Source: Brettanomyces bruxellensis
Lineage: Eukaryota; Ascomycota; Pichiomycetes; Pichiales; Pichiaceae
Direction of reading: 5' to 3'
NCBI RefSeq assembly: GCF_011074885.1
Contig: NC_054689.1
Location: forward strand, 1,612,001-1,676,000
Length of the DNA: 64,000 nt
Shown here piece by piece: positions 33,538-48,417 of this stretch. Each line of letters starts with the position of its first letter. The stretch's first letter is position 1. The position numbers and the translations under genes were made by a program. The notes beneath the pieces are model-generated. The model did no database searches, was not told where the DNA came from, and saw nothing but the letters and a program-made list of their open reading frames with translations.

Positions 33538-34434
33538 TATCAATGCCGACTTCAAAGGTTATGCGATGCTACTTTGTATTTGCCCTGCTTTTCTCCGACA
33601 AATTACCGGCATTCACAGCTTTATTTTTGAGCATGTGCTCCTGCTCTCTCCCTGATGCATTAAGCGAACATATTTAAATTTACATTAAACAAATCTCACT
33701 GAAAAAATGGTTATTATTATTCTGAGAAAAAAAAAGAGATTCAAAATGATCACTCAGAAATTCCATTGATAAAACAAATTCTTATTGGAGTTGAAATTAA
33801 TGAATACATACGACCTTCGTAAAACCTTCAGTCACGATGATATTACTCCCGAACTTGTAATTTACTCTGGCTTGATGAAGCTTATTGCCAAGACTTCTCG
33901 CATAATTAGAAATATGATAGAAGCATTTTCAGGGAACGAATAATCGATTTAAATCCAATGCGCACGCAACTAATTACCATATTTGGAAGTTAATTCCGCT
34001 ACAATACCTTTATTCAGAATACGTTTCCGTCTTTGAGCAATCAATGTTTACAGTATATAGCCACGTGTGAGACCCTTCATAACAGGGATAAATTAGATCG
34101 AGGGCCAAAGCCTCATTTAATGCAGATCTTTCAAGTAAGATGAGGTGATATCGTAAAAATAATGATAAAGTTGATATCCGAATAAGAATAGAGCAAACGT
34201 TCACAGAAGAATACAATCAACACATACGAAGATGAGAAGTTCGAACGAATAAAAAAATTGAAATGCATATGGCATGTGATATAAAAATTTGACATCGCTT
34301 GGACTTTTTAGATCGCACAGATAATATAAGCAAGTTACAAACTCCACGTGCACCGTCCATATTCAAAGCCGCTGTTGCCAAATAACATATTTATTCATTT
34401 TTTTTATTTTTTTTAAAATTTACATTTAATTTCG

Positions 34435-34461
34435 ATATATATATATATATATTTTTTTTTT
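34435..34461. repeat. (AT)n plus poly-T low-complexity tract
   Basis: About nine AT units run straight into a ten-base T run. Confidence 0.85.
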
Positions 34462-34925
34462 GTCTGATTGGTGCGGAGAATTGGGGAAAACTACGTCCGC
34501 CAAAACAAGGTGAACTATTTTTAAGCTTCATCGAATTAGCGGCATTCCAGTTTATGGGACGAGGACAAAATTATGTCCAAAATATACTACACTTGTGTGT
34601 ATTTCTGACGGCAATAGTAATACAATAAGATTAATAGTATTTAGTAAAAAGGATAATTTGAAGGAGAAATTATTAATGTAGGCCTGCCGGAAAAAAGAAT
34701 CCCATGCACAATTGATTACGGGCAACGTAAATATGTGACCTTCAAATTTGGTTTTCATTGAAGAAAAGATGTTTGGCCAGTATGAAACGCCGAAAGAAAT
34801 CCCGACTTGGCATCCTATAATATAAGTTTCAGTGCAGTTCAATGAAGACTGCAGCAATAATGTACAAACTAAAGCAAGAAACGATGGATAAAAGTGGCTG
34901 GTTAGAGAGAAAAGTATGCTGATGG

Positions 34926-37127
34926 TTACCGTTGGCTATTTTCACTGAAAATAACTTTGTTCATATGATCTATAATTGTGATCATCGCATGTATCAAACC
35001 GTTGAAATAATAAACATTTTGATTGGAGATCGAAACGCAACATTGAAGAAAATTTGCGGATATTTTCATTATTAGGCCGTCATGGACGGCATCGAAGTAT
35101 CCTCCCTTTCTTAATTGTAATATAACAAAAGTACTCATGAACACAGCCATAAACTCAGTGTCAGAAAAGGTAATCAAAAAGTTGATATCTATCTTATTTG
35201 CTAAAGTAGTAATTTCTGACACTGAATTTATCATCTCTGCTTCCACAGATTTGTAATAGACATCATCGTCTTTACTATTTGTGCCAAGAAGAAATTTTCT
35301 AATCATCATAACTCTACAGAACTTGAATTGAATGATGAATAGGGGCATTTCCTTTCCTAAGTCTGCTTTATACCATTTTGAAAAGGTTGCATCCACTTGC
35401 GCTAATGAATTCTGAAGGTTTTTTTTGCTTCTTATGCATTCGTAAGTTGTTACTAGTAAGTTAATATTTCCAATAGTAAAGTTATTATCAAATGCGGCGG
35501 CATTGGTTTCCATGAGATCCAAACAACGATGAAGAAGTTTGCTGTCCATCATACAGGGCTTACCACATATAATGCAATAGGACATATGGGTATATAGCAA
35601 ATTGCTGAGAATATGTAACTTTTGCCCTTTCTCATAGTTCAACTCACCATTCTCAAAGAAAACTGTATTCGCACAGAAATCAAAGAATTTTGTTAATCCA
35701 TCTGAGGTGAGCAACCAACCATCAAAATGTATTTGCTGATAAGACAAAGTAATTGCAAATTGCGCTAAAAGCGAGATACTTTCCAGAAAAAGTATCGACT
35801 TCGAAGTATCAGATCTGAACAGCGATAGAAGTTGGTTTAAATCATCAAGAATGGATAATTCAAGATTAAAATTTGGCTGCGATGCTGGCCGGCTATGTCG
35901 CAATCCTAAAAGAACATATATTGAAAGTAATAGCGGACATTTAACTCTAATTTCGTTCAACCAATGACCTATGTCTCCTATATTCTCCATTAAAAATCGA
36001 CGGTAATGAACAAAGCATGAATCTAGTAACTTCATGCAGGTATCGTACTCAAGAATATTTCTGGAGATGACGTCCATACTTGTATAGATGGTTCGCCCTT
36101 CGATCAACGAATTATTTTTAAAGAACGAATGTGGCATTTGAAGCCTTTGGGAAATCGTTTCGAGACCACTAAAAGGTGAACTACCAAAAAAGTCGGGATC
36201 AAATTCCGGAATTGGAGTGCTCCCATTAGGCGAATTTTGTCCGGAGTCAATATCTTCATTATTTGCCAAATTCAAAATTCCACTTCCCTTGGCATTTTGT
36301 GAAATGCCATCAACAAATGTCGCTTGTCCGTTAGTCGCAGCATCAAATGCCTGTGAAGGATGGATTTGAAGATTTTCCAAAAAATTCAAATGAACATTGT
36401 TCAAGTCTACTTTGGATTCCGGAACATCACCGAACGTCTTAGTGGCATCTAATCCTAGCAAAGTTTCGTCATTATTTGAAGACTTTTTTTGATCTATAAT
36501 TTGTTCTAACTTTCCTGACAGCTTCTGCATGGTTGTCTCGATGAGCTTAAAGTGATCCTCATTTAATTTCTGAAATTGTAAAATTACACCACTTAAATCC
36601 CTCACGGTGGGATCTTTTCGATGTACCATTTGTCTGGATGTTACTCCATTCTTATCTTCTACCTTCACTTTTCTGGTAGTACTATTAACTGTTGTCAAGG
36701 GACTATCCTTTTTAATTTCGGCCTCTTTTTGAAACTTTGAAACCGTCTTCTCTTTTACAATTTCACTTAACGAGCATTTAAGTGCCAAATTTTCACATCT
36801 AAAACACGAGGTTCCATTATGAATATAGTTACAACGGGTTTTAGCTTTCCTGCATTCCGTACAAGCCTTAAAAAACAAAATTATGACTGTTAGTATAAGG
36901 AAATACTTGTAGTTCATCCATCACAGATGGATAAATCAGTAAGTGCAAAATATGGACTTCATGAAATATTGGGTTCGAGAAATACTTACTATAGATGCCC
37001 TTTGAAAACGATATCGTCTTCTGCTATGCTTAATCCTTGCCTTTGTACTTGAAGAGTTCTTAGCTTCATCATAAAAAGCGAGCTTCTTTTCTATTGAAGG
37101 TTGCCGTGACTTATTTGGCTGTGCCAT
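34926..37127 (-). CDS. Zn2Cys6 fungal transcription factor, one intron
   Basis: Exon 1 is 36990..37127 (46 codons from ATG 37127). The intron 36867..36989 has 5' GTAAGT, TACTAAC and 3' TTTAAG. Exon 2 is 34926..36866. The spliced protein has 692 residues. The intron falls just before the zinc cluster, so only the spliced form gives a basic lead-in (RRRYRFQRASI) joined to ACTECRKAKTRC. The six cysteines are C48-x2-C51-x6-C58-x8-C67-x2-C70-x6-C77. A polar linker follows, then a long helical middle region typical of the fungal regulatory domain (about 270-640). No orthologue is clear. Without splicing, an ORF starting at 36917 encodes a hydrophobic N terminus that is intron-derived. Confidence 0.88.
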
Positions 37128-40835
<3,708 letters not shown>

Positions 40836-41274
40836 GCGCCATCGTTCACTTTATAAGCAATAAGCTAACATTACATAAATTAATAGAAATACAACCAAAA
40901 TATGAGCAGGCATAAGATTTGCATAATAGAATTCCTACATTCATTTTATTGCATCAGGCTGCAAGGCTGGATGTAGTGGAATGGTCATATGAGAGTAAAG
41001 AAGATAGATAAAATCAGATTTGTGTAGAAAGGGGAAAAAAAAGAAACAGGAGAAATCAAAATAAGAAACGTAACAGACACTTGCTGCCCATAACAAAATA
41101 AAAGAGTCATAAGCTACTTAAGAGGAGAAAAGTTAATGACGTAAATAACTAAAAGAGAATTCTAAAGACGAACAATTCTCTTTCTCTAAGAGGCAGGTAT
41201 TGACAAATGATAACAGCAGGCCACCGATGCAGAACATCACGGATGAGTTAGTCTAAATCAAAGATGAAACAAAC
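40836..41274. other. Convergent spacer PRP43 / PDB1
   Basis: About 440 bp between two 3' ends. It is A-rich and holds no gene. Confidence 0.5.
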
Positions 41275-42366
41275 TCAAGCCCAGGCGCCCAAGGACAAAA
41301 CCTTCTCGATACCTCTGACAACAGTAGGAGTATCTGGGAAAGCAAAGTCCTCCAAACTCTTAGCATAAGGAGTTGGGGTCTCACATCCCGTTATTCTCTC
41401 CATCGGGGAATCCAAGTAATCAAATGCAGAACTCTCCATAACCTGTGCAACAATCTCAGAACCAACACCGAAAGATGCAAATCCAGATTCAACAGTGATG
41501 GCATGATGAGTCTTGATGACAGATTTGAAAATGGCTGGAAGATCCAAAGGCTTTATGGATCTCAAGTTGATAACCTCAGCCTCAACACCGTACTTGTCTC
41601 TGACTATGTCAGCAGCCTCAAGACAGAAGTTCAAGTTTCTTGTGTAAGAGAAAATGGAGACATCCTTACCTTCTCTAAGAATTTCAGCCTCACCGATAGG
41701 AATAGTGTAGTCAGGAGAAAGAATCTTCTCATCAACAGGGAATGACTGACCGTAAAGCAACTCATTCTCCAAGCAAACAACTGGGTTTGGATCTCTGATG
41801 GCAGATTTCAATAGACCTCTTGCATCAGAAACGGAGTATGGAGAAATAACCTTTAAACCTGGAATAGCACCATACCAAGCCGAATAGTCCTGAGAATGCT
41901 GAGCGGCAACACCAGCGGCAGCACCGTTTGGACCTCTAAAGACAATATTGACTGGCAATTTACCGCCAGACATGTAATAAGTCTTAGCAGCAGAGTTGAT
42001 AATCTGGTCAATGGCCTGCATGGCGAAGTTCATAGTCATAAATTCACAGATAGGCTTCAGACCGGAAAAGGCGGCACCGACACAGAGACCTGTGAAACCC
42101 ATCTCAGTGATAGGGGTATCGACAATTCTCTTTGGGCCGAACTTGTCGAGAAGTCCTCTGGAAATCTTGTAGGCACCATTATACTGAGCCACTTCTTCAC
42201 CCATGAGGAAAACATCTGGATCTCTCTCCAATTCTTCTTCCATTGCCTTGTTAATACCATCTCTGACGGTCATAGTCTTTGGCGCACCGGCTGCAGCGGT
42301 AGCCAAGGCTCGGAATGATTGACCAACAGCTGGTGCCTTAGTAAGGGCTCTTTTAATGGAGAACAT
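41275..42366 (-). CDS. PDB1: Pyruvate dehydrogenase E1 component subunit beta, mitochondrial
   Basis: The beta subunit of the thiamine-diphosphate E1 enzyme of the mitochondrial pyruvate dehydrogenase complex. It is 363 residues long (366 in S. cerevisiae). The N terminus is an Arg/Ala/Ser-rich presequence ([20 protein letters not shown]). The mature enzyme has [18 protein letters not shown], then [20 protein letters not shown] and [37 protein letters not shown] comes next, followed by [13 protein letters not shown]. The transketolase C-terminal domain ends the protein. Codon use is that of a well-expressed gene. Confidence 0.98.
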   Translation of the reverse strand: MFSIKRALTKAPAVGQSFRALATAAAGAPKTMTVRDGINKAMEEELERDPDVFLMGEEVAQYNGAYKISRGLLDKFGPKRIVDTPITEMGFTGLCVGAAFSGLKPICEFMTMNFAMQAIDQIINSAAKTYYMSGGKLPVNIVFRGPNGAAAGVAAQHSQDYSAWYGAIPGLKVISPYSVSDARGLLKSAIRDPNPVVCLENELLYGQSFPVDEKILSPDYTIPIGEAEILREGKDVSIFSYTRNLNFCLEAADIVRDKYGVEAEVINLRSIKPLDLPAIFKSVIKTHHAITVESGFASFGVGSEIVAQVMESSAFDYLDSPMERITGCETPTPYAKSLEDFAFPDTPTVVRGIEKVLSLGAWA

Positions 42367-45058
42367 TGTTTTCTGTTTTTATAATCGATAAACTGCGAAG
42401 ATTCGTTCGAAACGGATATTGTTTAATAACTGTAAGGAAGCGGCGTGCGGTTCGAATCTCTGATCTATTGAATAGGGCACAAGATAAAAAAAGAGCAGTG
42501 ATAGCCTACTGATGTTTGTCTTTAGCACGTAACTGACAATTGCAGATCAATCTATGATGTTGAAACTAAGAATAGTCGTTTCTTGGCTCTTAAATGATGA
42601 GAAGAAAAAGATAAACGTGTCAGTGAAAATACAAATAAGAAGAAATGTGGGGAGAAAAGGTTTGAAAATACAGGCAGGTAGGTAGAAAGAGTATTGGAAG
42701 ATAATAAGGAAACGGAAAACGAGAACAAGAAAAAAAATAACGGTAGAAAAAAAAAAAATAAAGCGAGGCTACTATGGGAAAACAGGCATGAGCGGAGCAC
42801 AAACAGCAGCGACGGGCATAGTATCAAAATACCGATTGTACATTTTTCCTTTGACAAAATTTAGGATAAAAGCACTGAACGGCAAACTCAATTGTCCGAT
42901 GCAGCACCGCGAAAGGCCGTCCTCTTCGGAGGACCCACCTCCATTTTCATAAAAATGGGGGAAACTTTGAGGGGTGAGAATATTTTCTTTATTAAAGCCC
43001 TATTCAAGAACACGGAGCTACGAAAGCTCTTTGATTGAAAGTGCGGGTTTTAAATTGTGGGGGCTACGGGGTAACATTTAGTTTAACATTGTACGCTTAT
43101 TATTATAGTCCGCGGTGGGAAACTCCTGCTCCTTCTGCTGGCATATTATCTCCATCTCTAGCTTGTGTTATCGAACACCCTCATTCCGATATTAAGAAAT
43201 AATTATGCCGTGGTATATCGTATCCATTATCATTACCACCATACACGGTAGTAGTATATATCTATTGCGGTCAGAAGATTTTAATTCCTGCTACTTTCTA
43301 CTTTAATTTGATGATCGGATCTTCAGTTAATATAATTGCTTTTATATATTTACTGTTCAACAAGACGATGGAAATTAAAAAAAAGCTCATCATAACTCTA
43401 AGTGGCTTAACGTCCTCTGAAAATATTTCCCGTCCGTATATATTTCCGCAACTACCGGGGTCCCTCATGTGATCCCACAGCCTGGATACTTCCGTACACC
43501 GCGTATGCAAATGGAAGTGCAAGGATGCATTACATAAGGTACCCAAGAGCTGGATCGTCGATAGTCAGGTCTAAACGAGTATATCTTTTACCTCTATTTC
43601 TCTCTTTTGCCCATTTATCCCGTTGTCAACTTAACGTATTAGCTATCTTTAACGAATGTGACTTTTTCCTGTTTCCTTCCTCATTATTTCTATCAACTTG
43701 TATTATCACGTATTAACATTATAATTGGTTCTTATTCTAACGTTTGTATTTTATTGACAAAGCAATGCAACATACGGGTACATGCAGATGAAATGCTGCC
43801 TCCATGCAATATTATCTGTTTTGGTTTGTTTTCATGCGGATTAATTTTTTAAGATCTTGCCAACCAGTATATTGAATGTTCGTGAACCTTAAAAAGAAAG
43901 TGATACAAAGTCAAAAAGATAAATATAAAGGGAAAATGTGCATGCTGAAATACCTTTAATCCTGTAGATCAGGTATTCTTGGCCCTAGAGTGAGACATAG
44001 TATTTTTCTTAGGCGCGACAATCGAAAAGTTTATTACGCTTCATATTTCACTTAATAGGGATAATTGACTGTGAATAACAAGATTATGAAAAGGAGTTGT
44101 CAGAACAAAAAGTTGATCACGACATTTTTTGGGGTGAGGATCTCACTGTAAATTTGTTCATAGAGTTTGTGCACGAGTTTTGAGCAATATTGAACGTAAC
44201 GAAGAAAAGCGTTACTTTTGTATGTTGAAAGATCTGTGCATAACTTGGATTCAAGTGTGACATCAATTATTCACACAATGCCCTATAAGCCAGTTAATCA
44301 CTTTTAAGACAAGAATAACATGATATAAAATAATATTTACGATAAAGAAGGTTATAAGTAAGATAGTGTAGCGTTTGGCACAATTAAGAGCCAAGGTTCT
44401 TCTCCACAATTTTGGTCGTGGTAAGTTTTCCACCAACCTTATGAACCAAATCAACTAAACTGCTACATGGAAAATAGGGGAGGTTCATATTTTCTGATCT
44501 TATAAATTCTGCATAACTGGCATACACTTAGTAAACGGAGGTACTTAGTCGATTCAAAAAAAGTAGAACTTGACGTACAGTAGGCCTTACAGTTAATCCA
44601 AGATTTTGTAAGTATGAGATGTTCTCTTAATATGCTATTCCCGAATCCATGAAATTGCTTTATATGTGATTCAAGTTTAGAAATAAGAAAAGAAATTTAT
44701 AGGATATAGTATGAAAGTGATATAATAGCTTGCATAGTTATAATAACTAGATGCATGACAGCATATAGGGTTTATTAATCAGCAAGAACATTCAAAACGC
44801 CAAAACGCCAAATATATTTAATGTGCATATTGCTCTTCACTCGGTTAATGCAATTTATTTGTGTACTTTGGAAAAGTAACCTCCAAGAAACATACATAGA
44901 TACATGAATTTTTTTAATGATCCCTTTTATTGCAACCCTGTATGTAGGGTCCTCCATTTTACAAGAACGACTATAATAATAAAAAGCGGTTTAGAAAAGC
45001 TCACGAACGAATTGAAAAGACTGCGTTGCACAAATGAAATATTTCTGTGGACCCATAC
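42367..45058. other. 2.7-kb intergenic region with stable hairpins
   Basis: No convincing protein gene. At 42919..42934 a perfect 6-bp stem closes a TTCG loop. At 42941..42958 a 7-bp stem (CCATTTT/AAAATGG) follows, and at 43015..43029 a 5-bp stem GAGCT/AGCTC. The surrounding 42880..43140 is richer in GC than the flanks. A 34-codon ORF lies on the minus strand at 44488..44384. Confidence 0.45.
44384..44488 (-). CDS. Possible 34-aa microprotein
   Basis: A short ATG ORF inside the 2.7-kb gap. The product (MNLPYFPCSSLVDLVHKVGG, then KLTTTKIVEKNLGS) has a composition more like a folded protein than a random AT-rich frame, with few of the Ile/Phe/Tyr/Asn runs seen in chance ORFs here. A 3' exon of a spliced gene is also possible, but I could not find the partner exon. 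No family was recognised. Confidence 0.2.
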   Translation of the reverse strand: MNLPYFPCSSLVDLVHKVGGKLTTTKIVEKNLGS

Positions 45059-46030
45059 TCAGTTGCTGCTACTCATTGCAACTTGAGCCCATTGCATTTG
45101 ATAGCAATGACAAATAGAAACGACAACAAATGGGATAAGCATAGTGATCTCCCATGGCTTTACATTTTCCTTGATTTCTTCCAATGTCTTACAACACTCA
45201 AAATCGCATTCTTCAAGGTCCGTATCATCAGAGAAAGCTAATACTTCCGAGTCATCATCAGATGAGGATATCACTGTAGCTAGAAGAGATAAGCCGACTA
45301 CAACGATTGTGGAAACATGAATTATAGAAAGCCCTAGAACCAGACGTCCATAATTCCGACCGCCAATACCACCGTAGTATAGCACAAAATTTGTCATGTT
45401 GTATGTTGAATACTTGCAAATCTCGAACAAACATCCTAAAATCGTAATCCAAGAGTGAAAAGACTTGAGATATGCAATCTTGCCACGACCACTGTGTAAC
45501 GGGAAAAGGAACGAATGTATGGTAATCGAACACATCACAACAAGAAGCCATCCGAAGCCTTTTTGTATAGCAAGGTCTTTGATGACAGACGAAATAATCA
45601 TAATAAGGTAGGAACACTGGCACCATATAACGAGAATGTATATAGATATCTGAATAAAGCCCCTTTCGAAATCAATCGGTGCTGAAGAACTCAGAAGCAA
45701 CAGTAAAAAGCTGATAAATATAGTAGTAGGTGGCCGCTCAGAGTATTGGGATAAGTGGTAGATAATCTCATCATCAGCATCATAGCCATCCATGATAGAC
45801 GATAGGTATCTTTTATCAATGAAATTCAAGGTAATTAGCGACACAATCGCTAATATAGAAGCTGTAGAGATTAAAGCATTCTGAAAAGAGCCAATATGCT
45901 TTTGATTTCCTTTAAATGCTTTTCCTAGTGCTAACTCTATTTCATCATCTGATAGGACAATGTTGCTTCCTTCATTCAGTTCTGGATGGTTCAAGTGATA
46001 TTTCTCAGACATGCTCTTAAGCGCACTCAT
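45059..46030 (-). CDS. Uncharacterised polytopic membrane protein
   Basis: 323 residues from ATG 46030. The N terminus is acidic and polar (ELNEGSNIVLSDDEIELALG). About six or seven hydrophobic helices follow (near 48-68, 98-115, 123-148, 158-172, 188-205, 226-250 and 295-310). An acidic, cysteine-containing loop (SSDDDSEVLAFSDDTDLEEC) precedes the last helix. I do not recognise the family. It is flanked by long spacers on both sides, so context gives no clue. Confidence 0.6.
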   Translation of the reverse strand: MSALKSMSEKYHLNHPELNEGSNIVLSDDEIELALGKAFKGNQKHIGSFQNALISTASILAIVSLITLNFIDKRYLSSIMDGYDADDEIIYHLSQYSERPPTTIFISFLLLLLSSSAPIDFERGFIQISIYILVIWCQCSYLIMIISSVIKDLAIQKGFGWLLVVMCSITIHSFLFPLHSGRGKIAYLKSFHSWITILGCLFEICKYSTYNMTNFVLYYGGIGGRNYGRLVLGLSIIHVSTIVVVGLSLLATVISSSDDDSEVLAFSDDTDLEECDFECCKTLEEIKENVKPWEITMLIPFVVVSICHCYQMQWAQVAMSSSN

Positions 46031-47514
46031 TCTATAAGATCTTTGTGCTTTAATCTAGCAGAAATATTAAAGCGATAACTGCAACCAAAGAAAGCTTTTG
46101 TTGGATTGGAATACGCTAGATACTTGGACCGGAGCTGGAGCTAACAAGGCTTCCAACTTAACTTGTGCGTTCTTTCTGAGATTTGCTTTACAATAGAGAA
46201 GGAAAGTATACCTCTACTGAGGCGAAGGCAACGGTGATATGGGGGAACGTTAACGGGAAACCCTGCTATTTTTATGGTAAGGAAATTATAGTTATTTATA
46301 GACCCGAATAGATATAACTACAGGAATAATGAAAACAAGGTAAAATTGTACATGAATCCGGATTTGGTCACCGACCGCACGAGCAAGATTATTAACGGAT
46401 ATCTCCACCAATAAAAATTGAAGCCACAAACAGGGTTTAATACAATAAAGTGAGCCAGTTTAACAAGTTGCTAAACCGTCCATTATACTGTCTGCCACAT
46501 GGCATCCCCATTTGCAAGATATATTATAATTAATTATATCATGCCTGGCACGGGTCTCGCGCACGTTTGAAGGGAATGCGGCCCATGTGGTGGTAATATT
46601 ATTAGGCACGATTAAAAAAAAAACGTGCGAAATTTTTTTAATGAAAAAGTGCAGTGATCCAAGAAATTATTTCAGAACAATAGGCAACTCACTTGCTTTT
46701 CCAACAATTCTGCACTCTGGTGGAGGAGATGCAAAGAGATTTAAAAAAAGGAAAAGAAGGGATGGATCATCTAACGGGACAATTCACTTTTTCGAAAAGA
46801 AATGCAAAAATGACGTCTTCTAATATCAGCTCTTTCGTCCTTTCCCCTCGAGACCGACAGCCAGTAAAAACAAAAATTTTGTCCAAAAATAAATAAATCA
46901 GTATTTTCGCTATAGAAACTTATTAAAATAATTATCAATCAGAAAAATTGAATAGAATAATATAATTGACAAATCCATTTTTGGTCTAATAACTGCCAAG
47001 AAATACGATAATAGTTCCGGGTGTGATTGTGGCATTTTTTTTCTGGACATTACCTGCGGAACTATGCATGTTGCGATCAATTTCTTGTTTTGCTTTTTCT
47101 TGGTTGTAATAGAGAAATACTTCACTAATCGAATCATTTTTGAAGTTCATGCGCGAGACATCAGTTTCTCTTCGTTTTGTATTATCAATTAATCCGTACA
47201 TAATAAAAATAGAACTGACTCCATTAAAAGGAAATCGAAACGTATAAAAATAGCCGTGGATTACAAGGAAACAGAAACGAATAAGTTTCATCAATGTCGT
47301 CATCGTCAGTTTCATACCATCACGAAAATATGTTTATATATAGAAGCCAAGTCGACTGAATTTATCAACAGTTCTTACTCGCATCAACACACGCTATATT
47401 TTTGGATTTATGCAACCCTATTATTATTATTCCGCTATTATATGATATAAGCACAGGTATGATACAGAACTTTAAAAAATATTTCGTTAATCCAATCCTT
47501 CTTTTGTCAGAAGC
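46031..47514. other. Intergenic region between membrane-protein gene and CDC31
   Basis: About 1.5 kb. The only frame of note is a minus-strand ORF, 47315..46986, which is listed separately. Otherwise it is AT-rich with short frames. Confidence 0.4.
46986..47315 (-). CDS. Possible small membrane protein, uncertain
   Basis: A 109-codon ATG ORF on the CDC31 strand, about 200 bp downstream of the CDC31 stop. The N terminus is hydrophobic (MKLIRFCFLVIHGYFYTF) and the C-terminal half polar (NQEKAKQEIDRNMHSSAG). The polar half looks more protein-like than the local background. No family was recognised. Confidence 0.22.
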   Translation of the reverse strand: MKLTMTTLMKLIRFCFLVIHGYFYTFRFPFNGVSSIFIMYGLIDNTKRRETDVSRMNFKNDSISEVFLYYNQEKAKQEIDRNMHSSAGNVQKKNATITPGTIIVFLGSY

Positions 47515-48087
47515 CTAATTCTCGAGGCAAATGTTGAGAAACTCCTCCTCGTTTATTTCACCATCGTCATCCAAATCAAATTCATCTATCATGGCCATCA
47601 GTTCGTCATCAGTAATATTTTCACCCAACTCTTTTGCAACTCTACGAAGATTCTTCAAGCTTATTTTTCCTGTACGATCATCATCGAAGAGCTTAAATGC
47701 CCTCTTAATCTCTTCCACCGGATCCCTCTCCACTAATTTGTTAGCCACAAACCTGTAGAAGTCATCATAACTTATTTGCTTGCGGTTGTCCGAGTCGAAC
47801 TCTTCAATTATGGAGAGAACCTCTTTTTTTGAATAATCGAACCCAAGTGCGCGTAATGCCACTTTGAGCTCGTGATAGTTGAGATATCCGTCGTTATCCA
47901 AGTCGAATAATGTAAACTATTCCATTAGGGAGTCGATTTGTTAGTATGTGATCACTTAAAAAGAGAAATTTACAGCTGAAGTACTTACGGCTTCCCGTAT
48001 CTCCTGCTTTTGTTCATTTAATAATTCGGCCTTGGCCTGTCTGTTCGATTTTGATACTGAAAGAGTAGCTGGACCGGTTGTACTCAT
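47515..48087 (-). CDS. CDC31: Centrin Cdc31, one intron
   Basis: Four EF-hand calcium-binding protein of the spindle pole body half-bridge and of the nuclear-pore TREX-2 complex. Exon 1 is 47989..48087 (33 codons, ending KQEIREA). The 72-nt intron 47917..47988 has 5' GTAAGT, TACTAAC and 3' ATAG. Exon 2 is 47515..47916 and continues FTLFDLDNDGYLNYHELKVA. The 166-residue product matches S. cerevisiae Cdc31 (161 aa) along its length, including DDDRTGKISLKNLRRVAKEL, a short linker, and a last EF-hand DLDDDGEINEEEF. The acidic loops 1 and 4 keep their calcium ligands. It is divergent from the coiled-coil gene at 48418. Confidence 0.96.
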
Positions 48088-48417
48088 CTGGTTGTGGTTT
48101 CTTATAAATAACTATCTAATTATTACTCAAAAATTCAGGTATCACGGATTCCTCACCTTCACGTCTCTCTTTTTATAAATACGATAACGACTTTATTTCG
48201 AAGAAGTTACATGTCCAAAAGAGAGAAAAAAAAGGGGTGAAACGCGTTCGAAGAGTTCAACTCCAACCAAAAGAATTAAGTCGAAAGTCGCGACTATAAG
48301 TATTCAATCATAATTCTTTCAAGTTCACGTATCTATTTTAGTTCAACATTTCTTGTCAATGCACACACAAAAGAAAAGCCCTAAAATAAAGTTTCATGGG
48401 AAATTGCTCTTAAAGAA
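48088..48417. other. Divergent promoter region CDC31 / coiled-coil gene
   Basis: A 330-bp spacer shared by two divergent genes. It holds no ORF that could encode a missing CAP-Gly domain for the downstream gene. Confidence 0.5.

Larger units (their letters stand above)
32854..34925. other. Long intergenic region between GIT1-like and Zn2Cys6 genes
   Basis: About 2.07 kb. It includes CACGTG at 33532..33537 and 34345..34350 (plus CCACGTG near 34061) and an AT/T low-complexity stretch at 34398..34461. Frames of up to 106 codons are present but have no domain features. Much of it is probably the upstream region of the GIT1-like gene. Confidence 0.45.

Noticed and set aside
36867..36917. Hydrophobic N terminus (MNYKYFLILTVIILFF) for the Zn2Cys6 protein
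   Set aside because: It lies inside the intron. TACTAAC and TTTAAG are visible within it, and splicing to the upstream exon gives a proper zinc-cluster lead-in.
42440..42470. GGTTCGAATC, a tRNA T-loop-like motif
   Set aside because: The flanking bases do not pair, and no D-arm, anticodon arm or acceptor stem surrounds it.
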